NCBI GenBank assembly: GCA_019925795.1
Contig: CM034305.1
Location: 63,228,573-63,292,572 of the forward strand
DNA length: 64,000 nucleotides
From: Dendrobium chrysotoxum
Lineage: Eukaryota > Streptophyta > Magnoliopsida > Asparagales > Orchidaceae
Reading direction: 5' to 3'
In this document: piece after piece, positions 56,931-64,000 of the stretch
Position numbering within the stretch: position 1 is the stretch's first letter
How the letters are laid out: every line of letters starts with the position of its first letter
Program-made: the position numbers and the translations under genes
The notes under the pieces: model-generated
Database searches by the model: none
Told to the model about the DNA's origin: nothing
The model's input: only the letters and a program-made list of their open reading frames with translations

Positions 56931-58231
56931 TCAATTATGAGATGATGGGAGTTCAAAGATTCTCTCGGATATTGCATTTGCTAATGATGTTTGAAACTTC
57001 GGGTCTTTCGTCAATGCAGCTGCCATTTGCTCGATCATAACCTTCTGAAACTCGAGAGAAGTTGTCTCTGTGCTAGCCTTATCTGAATTAACGTGCCACC
57101 GATCATCCGTAAGGTCGACAGTGACGGTCTGGCCAGTGGAATTAGGTGTCGAGCAAGCACCATGGCTCGCACGGGGAGCTGTTTCCCCTTGTAGAGGAGG
57201 CCTATGATTGTGCTCACCTTCATATGTGGCCACTAAGATAGACAAATCATCAACACTTCTCTGCACCTATATATACATGCAATTGAACTGCAGATTCAGA
57301 CTTTATGATCACAAGAATTAAGAATCCATCTTTATAGAATATGTCTTGCATAATACCTTCTTCTTAACTGGGCATGAAGGGGCAAAGGAGCATCTGAAAT
57401 AAGCTCTTGGTGAGGGGTTATCTCTTGTAACTTTCTGCCCATATTTCCTCCACTGATAACCATCTTTTACCACCTGAGAGAATAAATTAACCAATCAATC
57501 CATATAGTTCCTATAAGTGCGCGCCTTCCAATTCTGCATACATATGAACTAATGCTTACCAAGGTTGTTCTATCAGATGGATCAGTCTTCACACAAATCT
57601 TTGATATGCTGGACTTAGAATCCACCCTCAACCTCTGATAAGAATCTTCGCTCGACATGCTCTCTACATGGGGGATGAAGCCACTGTTCTCATCATTGCG
57701 GCTATCTGATTCCTGGCTTGTACTCTTCCTTTTTCTCGTGGGCGAACTCGTTAATCCCTTCTCCGAAGGAGATGAGTTCATGAGATCAAGCAGCTGGTTC
57801 TGAAGGTTGCTGTAGTTCACACTCATGGCACTCAGCTTCTCATTCAGCTTCCTATTCTCTTCACTCAACTTCTGTACCTTCACCCTCATATCTTCAGCCT
57901 ATTACATGACATATTCAAATAAAAATCTTAGAAACTTCACAGCTGAATAAAGAGGTAATTAATTAACAATAGAGATGATACAAACCTCTTCTCTACTTGG
58001 TGAATTCCTTCGAATTTGTATCGGATTAGACGCCAAAGCTCTCGAACAGATCTGAATTGAATCACAGCAAGTAACATACATATCATACCATTCATCAAAG
58101 ACATACAAGTAAATCATAGATGATGGAAGACTGACATAACTACTAACCGGAGCTTCGATGAGGAAGTTGGTCGGTCCAACACAGAGGTCAAGATTTACAG
58201 TGGAGCACCCAAGCTGAGGGGACGGATCCAT
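56931..58231 (-). CDS. WRKY40-like: Group IIa WRKY transcription factor (WRKY40-like)
   Basis: Complement of five exons: 58148-58231, 57986-58051, 57560-57898, 57357-57473 and 56931-57266. They total 942 nt (313 residues and stop), all phase 0 with GT/AG borders. A short N-terminus (MDPSPQLGCSTVNLDLCV) is followed by a leucine-zipper-like helix (VQKLSEENRKLNEKLSAM, residues about 56-73), a basic SPTRKRKSTSQ nuclear-localisation candidate, then the WRKY domain DGYQWRKYGQKVTRDNPSPR and C-X5-C (CSFAPSC) ... H-X-H (GEHNH). The intron within the WRKY domain after CPVKKK is at the position typical of groups IIa/IIb, and VQRSVDD/ATYEGEHNH is IIa-like. Such proteins bind W-boxes (TTGACY) and mostly repress defence and ABA-response genes. 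In rice and Arabidopsis IIa genes often occur in clusters, as here. Confidence 0.93.
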
Positions 58232-58519
58232 GGCGATTGTGGTTGAAAGAAGTGGTTTGAGTCTTGTAGAAGAGAAGGGAAAGCGTGATTGGCGTTAAGG
58301 AAAAGGCTTTGAAGAAGAGGAAGACTTGGAACTCTTAAGGTGAGAATCTATGCTTATAAGAAGAAGATGAGGGACTGAAAATTCTTACTTGATTTGATGA
58401 TATCATGTTCATGATATCATCAGATTGATGTCATGATAAGAAGTAATTGGGGGAGAAGGAGATGGTTGAGTTGGTGGTGGTGATATCTGGATAATGTAAT
58501 GAAGAGAAGCAATGACTGA

Positions 58520-58527
58520 CTATATAG
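58520..58527 (-). promoter_or_regulatory. TATA-like box of the WRKY40-like gene
   Basis: CTATATAG, about 290 bp before the ATG on the minus strand. A W-box core TTGACT lies further upstream at 58647-58652 on the plus strand, which would fit the self-regulation known for IIa WRKYs. Both are short motifs and may be chance. Confidence 0.35.
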
Positions 58528-58659
58528 TGAATGAAGAGGAAAATTTCCATTAGGATGTCGGCTGTGGATTGGTAGGCGTTGGTGAAAGATGACAAAGGAG
58601 GAGAACAAAGCATTGGTTGGGACTCTGGAAGGGAAGAAGAATCTGCTTGACTTTTCTTT

Positions 58660-59740
58660 CTTTGCTTACTGGTCACGTTTTCTGTATTTTTTTTCTTTTT
58701 TTTAAAATTCCATATTCTGCTATTACTATTTGTTATAGAAAAATAATATATAAAATAAAAAAAATAAATTTAAAGCTTATCTTTATTTTTCAAATCTCAA
58801 TCATAATTTTTATATAACTAATATTTTTTCGCCACTTTTAAAAAATCTAAAAAAATTGAAGTTGTTCGAGAAAAATTTCTTATTAAAAAAATAAAAATTT
58901 AATAAACAACACCTTTTTATTTTTACTATGAAATATTTTTCATTAATTTTTATTTAAAAACATAAATTAAGATTTTAATTAAATAATTAAATTAATTGAG
59001 CAGATGATTTAAGTCCAAATTAAGGAAGTTTAGCTTCAGTTACCTAGCCATACCTGGGGGGTCCTCTTTTTTGTCTTGTTGTTTTTTTTATTTTTAATTA
59101 ATAGGATTTTAAAAATATTTTTTGTATTTTTTATTAGCACAAATAGTTAGATTTATTCTTCGCAGCTTTGAGTTTTGTGCATTTACAAGTTAGTCCTTAA
59201 CTAATTTCAAATTTATTTGAAAATTATAAAAGAAAGAATTTTATTTTATTTTTTTTTGAAAAGTTGAGTGGAAAAATTCAATTTGAAAATCTTGAAAGTA
59301 ATTTTAAGATTTTTAAAAAGTGAATTAGATGAAATCCACTAATTAAAAAAATTGATTTTGACAAATAACAACTGCAACGGAGGTCATTTTTGCAATTTAA
59401 TAATTGATTTGTAATTTATTACACGCGAAAAGGGTGGCAATGTGAATACGGAAAGTTGAGAATCAGCCGAAATAGTAGACTATCTCTGACCATTATTTTT
59501 TTTTCGGAAAAAAAAAAAGAGCTAGCTATTCAATGTACATTGTGAAGGAAAACTGTTCATGATGATGTGCGGTTATAATATTACTTTATTCAAATTTTAA
59601 TATATTTTAATTGTAAACTATAAGTTAATAAAAGCTACGAATAATTGATGATGTGCGGTTATAATATTACTTTTATTTGATTATGATCATATGCAATATT
59701 ATTTAAAGCTTATGAATGAGCTTATTAAGAAGCTAGAATA
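58660..59740. other. AT-rich intergenic DNA
   Basis: Distal upstream region of the WRKY40-like gene. No coding or element structure recognised. Confidence 0.45.
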
Positions 59741-59869
59741 AAATTTTATTTGAGACAGTTTTTTTACTGTTTTTTAAAATATTATTTTAGTACAAATCTT
59801 GTATTAAAATTTTTTGTACTAAAAAGTTATTTTGAAAAGCAGCAATAAAGCTATCCCAAACGAAACCTT
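59741..59869. mobile_element. Tourist/PIF-like MITE (GTTTGGGACGGC family)
   Basis: Ends AAATTTTATTTGAGACAGTT and AAGCTATCCCAAACGAAACC; centre TTAGTACAAATCTTG...TTTTGTACTAAAAAG. Confidence 0.75.
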
Positions 59870-61364
59870 GGGATAGTTTTCTTATTGAGTTGTGGCTAAA
59901 ATTATCTCAAACAAAAGCTAAAACTCAGTAATATGCCCATTTGAGATCAGATTATAAATTTACTCATATACGATTATGTGGGAGTTTATTCTTTTTTATA
60001 CCAAATTGCTTTTGGGGATGTACACAAGCCTCTTATGCTAGTTAAAGTAATTATTTACTCAATAGTTCATTCAATCAAATTCTCTTTTTTAAGATCAATA
60101 TATTGCTCATTATGGGCTTGATAAAACTTGTTTAGTTAGCTTATAAATTGCTATAAAGTGTTGCTCATTAATAGGATTGATAAAATTCAATTATTTAGCT
60201 AACGAGTCAAGCTCAAACTAAGATTAAAAGGCCATACTGTGAATACTACTACAAGTGCTCGAATTGAGGTTGAGTTCGAACTTGAATAAGGTTTGGCAGA
60301 TGTGCCCAAGCTCGAGTAAGCACAAAAGTGAGGTTAAACTGTTACGCAACCATGGCTAAAGCTAAGCTGAATATTTCCCACAGCAGAGGTCAAACTATTT
60401 TATGCTAGAATCTTTGCTATTGTAGAGAAAGAGAGATTATTTATCTTCTTTATATTATACAAAAAAAGTTAACATAAATAGATAAAATCAGTTGAGAGTA
60501 GTTTATAAGAGGCGCATGATTTTTTACTTGAAATTTGAGAAAGGGGAAAAACTAATTACAAATGATGTCTTTCTCTGCAGTTTGAGAAAGTTGTGATAGA
60601 ATGTAATACATGAATGGTTGAAGATGACATTTAAGATAGAAGTAGGAGTTTTGAGACATTGAAGTTATATTCAAGAGATTATTAGTGATTTGGTTGTTCT
60701 TATTAGAGGAGGGGAGACCCAAGATAGATGTTTAGCATTAGCCTTGGTATTGACATTAACATTGATGTTGGTTGTGATAGTTGGTGATGATTTGGTTGGC
60801 AATAATGAGTGTTAGTTGATGCCAACTAAAAGAGTCAACCAACAACGCTCAACATAGTCGTGTATTATCTGCCAATGTACTACTCCTAACACGAGTCATC
60901 CTTCACCTGAACCACGGACCAAATCATCGGATTCTGCACGTAATCTTTGACTCTTCGTCAATGTCATGTTAGTTTTATGTAGAATCCGATCGTGTTGACC
61001 AACCAGGTTGTAGTGTTGTCTCTAACCAAAATATCGTCGGTCAAGCTCATCAAATGTTTGCAGGGTTGCAATGCTCCCCTTTTTTTTTTACATACAAGCA
61101 CTACAACACTATATGCTAGAGCGTTGCAACACTTTAGACTCGGGTTGGAGATAGAGAGCATAGCACTACAACTCTCCAAACCTTGACACTGCGATGCTGT
61201 AGGCTGCAGCGCCACGACGCTGCATGGTGAACTCAGAGATAAGAGTGGAGCACCATAATGTTCTAGCATTCTAGCATCATCATGTCCTATTTGTTTTGTT
61301 GAAATGTTGAATGGTTTACTTCTCAACACGTCACCCAACTTCTACATACTCTACCACATCTTAG
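59870..61364. other. Intergenic DNA, possible older repeat
   Basis: No gene recognised. 60150-60340 has CTCGA/GAGTTCG-type words like hAT-like MITE interiors. 61050-61230 carries repeated GCACTACAAC/GTTGCAACAC/GCTGCAGCGC words and may be part of an older element into which the solo LTR at 61370 inserted. Confidence 0.4.
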
Positions 61365-61369
61365 AGCAT

Positions 61370-63408
61370 TGTTGCATCCTAGAATATTCATGGTCATAGA
61401 GAAATATAAGTTTAACGTCTTAGCTTTGTACGAAAATTCATCACGCATACAGATAAAAAGAGAGAGGGTGCAACATTCTTAAAAGACACCAAGATTTTTA
61501 TGTGAAAAATCCTGAAAAGGAAAAAAATTATGGGGTCAGACCCAGTTTGAATGAATCCACTAGTATTTGTAGTTGATTACAAATGAGGCCCTTCCTTGGG
61601 GGGAAGGCCTTGGCTTGATGTAATAAATATACATCATATGGAGTGCATTACATGGTGGGAATAGGACGAATCACTATTGATGTGGACGTTTGGTTAGAAG
61701 GACCACAGGCGATGGGCGACGGAGGTCGGAAAGACTATTGTCTGGCAACGGAGGTCGGAAGGACCATAATCGAAAGGTGATGGAGGTCGAAAGGACTATA
61801 GTCGACGGGCGACGGAGGTAGAAAGGACCGTTGTCTGGCGACAGAGGTCGGAAGGACTGTAGTCGGTGGTTTGGTGAAGTCTAGTGTCAGTCGGTGGCCG
61901 AGCAGAAGTCTAACATCCCGAGCAGAAGTTCGATGTCAGTTGGTTGCCAGGTGGAAGTCCGGTGATGGACGGAAGTCTGGTGTTGGGTAGAAGTCCGATG
62001 AAAGTCAGGCGACATGCAGAAGTTTGATGACAGACTGAAGTCTGACGTCAGGTAGAAATCCGACGACGGGTGAAAGTTCAATGTCGGGTAGAAGTTTGAC
62101 GAAAGTCTGACGACGGGCATAAGTCTTATGTCTGGCAGAAGTCCTACGTTGGGTAGAAATCCGACGAAAGTCCTATGACGGGCAGAAATTCGATGTCTGG
62201 CAGAAGTCCTGTAACAGGCAGAGTCTGGCGTTGGGTAGAAATCCGGTGATGGGCGAAAGTTTGGCATCGTGTAGAAGTCTAACGAAAGTCCGGCGACTGG
62301 CAGAAATCAGAAGACAGGCTGAAGTCTGGTGTCTGGTAGAAATCTGGCGACGAGCGGAAGTTCGACGTCGGGTATAAGTCCAACGAAAGTCTGGCAATGG
62401 GCAGAAATTAGGCGACAGAAGGAAGTTTGGCGTCTAGTAGAGATCCGGTAACAAGTAGAAGTTCGGCGTCGGGTAGAAGTCCGATGAAGTCCGGTGGTGG
62501 GTAGAAGTCCGGCGACTGATAGAAGTCTGGTGACGAGTAGAAGTCTGGCGATGCCTGACACCGAGTGGAAGTCCGGTGTCAGGTAGAAATCTAGCGATGG
62601 GCGAAAGTCCTGCGTCAGGTAGAAGTCCGGCGATGCTTAACGCCTAGCGGAAGTCCGGTGTCAGTTAGAAATCTGGTGATGGGCGAAAGTCCGACGTCGA
62701 GTAGAAGTCTGACAAAAGTTCATCCATAGGCGGAAGTCCAGAGATGGATGGAAGTTTTGCGTCGCGTAGAAGTTCGATAAAAGTCTGGTGACGAGCAGAA
62801 GTCTGGCGTCAGTCAGCAGCCGGGTAGAAGTCTGGCAGAGGTCGAGGAGCTGGTGGCAAGATAACTCAAGTTTCTCTTCTTCTTTCTCTTCATTGCTTCT
62901 TTCTCTTCTTACTTGGGTCTCCTTCCATGAGAAATGAGGGATCTATTTATAGTTTTCTGAGATTAGCTTGGCCAGTAAATAGGAGGAAGATTAAGGGTAA
63001 ATTGAGAGTGGTTTGAATGGTGGGCCGATGTTGAATCCCTTGATCGTGGACCGTTTATTGGGCATTTAAATGTCTTAATGATATCAAAATTCAATGATCT
63101 TGGACTCGTTGGATTCATCTCGTCGAGCCGCTCGATTCGACTATAAGCATATCACGTTTGGAAATTGTTTGGTAATCCAAATTATAGATTGAACCTTCCA
63201 AATGCGCTCGGGTCCTTGATTTGGTCTCATTTGAGCTTGGATTGAGTCGAATTTGGTGTCATTGGGTTCGTATTTCCAAGACATTCAATTCGATTATAAG
63301 TTTGTTGAAATCAGAGTTCAGATGATCTCTGATTTAATTTTTGAAATTTTCAATTTGATTTGCTTCAAGATTCGTGCCCGATCGAGATAATTTTTTGATG
63401 ATATATCA
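61370..63408 (-). mobile_element. Solo LTR with expanded minisatellite (copy 2)
   Basis: Begins TGTTGCATCCTAGAATATTC and ends GATGATATATCA, with the perfect 5-bp duplication AGCAT (61365-61369 and 63409-63413). Outer regions align with copy 1: AAGATTTTTATGTGAAAAAT, CAGACCCAGTTTGAATGAAT on the left; CCCTTGATCGTGGACCGTTT, CTCGTCGAGCCGCTCGATTC and GTGCCCGATCGAGATAATTT on the right. The minus-strand TATA box CTATAAATAG is at 62943-62952. The extra length against copy 1 (2039 versus 1366 bp) is in the minisatellite. Confidence 0.9.
61680..62860. repeat. 18-bp-based minisatellite inside solo LTR copy 2
   Basis: Over 1 kb of imperfect units on an 18-bp theme, TAGAAGTCYGGCGAYGRG, mixed with GGCGACGGAGGTCGGAAGGA units at 61700-61860. 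Units are more diverged than in copy 1 and differ in length and sequence from its 30-bp unit. Short open frames over it (TSARHRIS-type peptides) are by-products. Confidence 0.88.
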
Positions 63409-63413
63409 AGCAT

Positions 63414-64000
63414 ATACTTCAATAATTTAAAATCTTACATTATATTCTCACATTCTCTAATTATCAAAAGAGCGAGATCATTATAATTCCAAACTCAAAT
63501 TATCGGATATCAGAAAAAATTTAAAAAAAAAACTTTAAAGTTAAAATAGAGAGATTAATTAAGATTGACCTAATTACTTGATATTAGACAAATAATGACC
63601 ATTAAGCTGATTTTCTTCTCTGGATTATGATAGCATCTACTAATTTTTTTAGCTTTCAAATGTTAAAAAAGTTCACTAATCATTTCTTGCTAAGATAATA
63701 CTAATGGTCTGTAATTAAGGTTCTAATCCACTTTGACGTGGACCATTGAATTATGAGAAGACAAGCAGCACTAATCACGTGCAAAACAGGCGTTTTCAAG
63801 AGTCTTGAGAGCAACATTTATCCATTTACATTGCAAAAATTAAATTACACATTTATTTCAGCAAACAAATATTATTTGCATCTGTGAACTGGCCATTCGA
63901 GGGACTGTTTACTCTTCAATGGGATACTGTAAATTTGAATTTATAAATTTTATTTTCTTAAATTTGATAAGTTTGGAAAAATTATGGTGGTATAATTTCT
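63414..64000. other. AT-rich intergenic DNA at the right edge
   Basis: No coding region or element end recognised. Confidence 0.5.

Noticed and set aside
60964..61338. 124-codon minus-strand ORF
   Set aside because: No recognisable protein; the region is rich in short repeated words and lies next to the solo LTR insertion.

Overview
The window is nuclear DNA of a flowering plant. It is AT-rich, its genes are intron-split with GT/AG junctions, and much of the sequence is transposable elements. A monocot is likely: the intronless BTB gene is very GC-rich at its 5' end and falls toward its 3' end, as is common in monocots. This is an inference, and I cannot name the species.

Host genes, left to right: (1) the last two exons of a bHLH transcription factor of the LRL/UNE12 type (+, 462-1073), whose bHLH-domain exons lie outside the window; (2) a complete POLAR-like gene (-, 8633-14679, three exons); (3) a complete ubiquitin-specific protease of the UBP23 type (-, 18703-26562, eleven exons, 900 codons plus stop); (4) a CYP51 pseudogene fragment lacking the heme-binding loop (-, 27815-28083); (5) an intronless BTB/POZ (T1/KCTD-type) protein (+, 32257-33591); (6) and (7) a head-to-tail pair of group IIa WRKY genes. 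The left member of the pair (-, 49164-50148) is shortened and divergent, reading WSKYGQK. The right member (-, 56931-58231) is a complete five-exon WRKY40-like gene. The exon models of genes 2, 3 and 7 were built by hand. Each is supported by GT/AG junctions, consistent phase and conserved family motifs.

Transposable elements fill much of the rest. Two solo LTRs with TG...CA ends and perfect 5-bp target duplications (6770-8135 and 61370-63408) belong to one family but carry different minisatellites downstream of the predicted TATA box. A decayed third relative lies at 11640-12129. A Cassandra-type TRIM with 5S rRNA-like LTRs is at 39277-40187, and a decayed Ty1/copia element with clear PBS and PPT is at 42746-47428. 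SINEs are seen at 9-389, 13628-13851, 28966-29095 (weaker) and 35207-35292.

Small inverted-repeat elements include five MULE-like MITEs with about 9-bp duplications, two hAT-like MITEs with 8-bp duplications, more than a dozen copies of a Tourist/PIF-like family whose ends read GGCTTCGTTTGGGACGGC, and a family with GCCACC-rich cores.

The most unusual points are the solo LTRs whose transcribed part is minisatellite with different repeat units in sister copies, the divergent WRKY with a lost splice acceptor and an in-frame AG 6 nt downstream, the copia element whose two LTRs match over only part of their length, and an 86-bp retroposed tRNA-Ser-like sequence with a 13-bp target duplication. 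I found no operon-like or wholly unknown multi-gene system.
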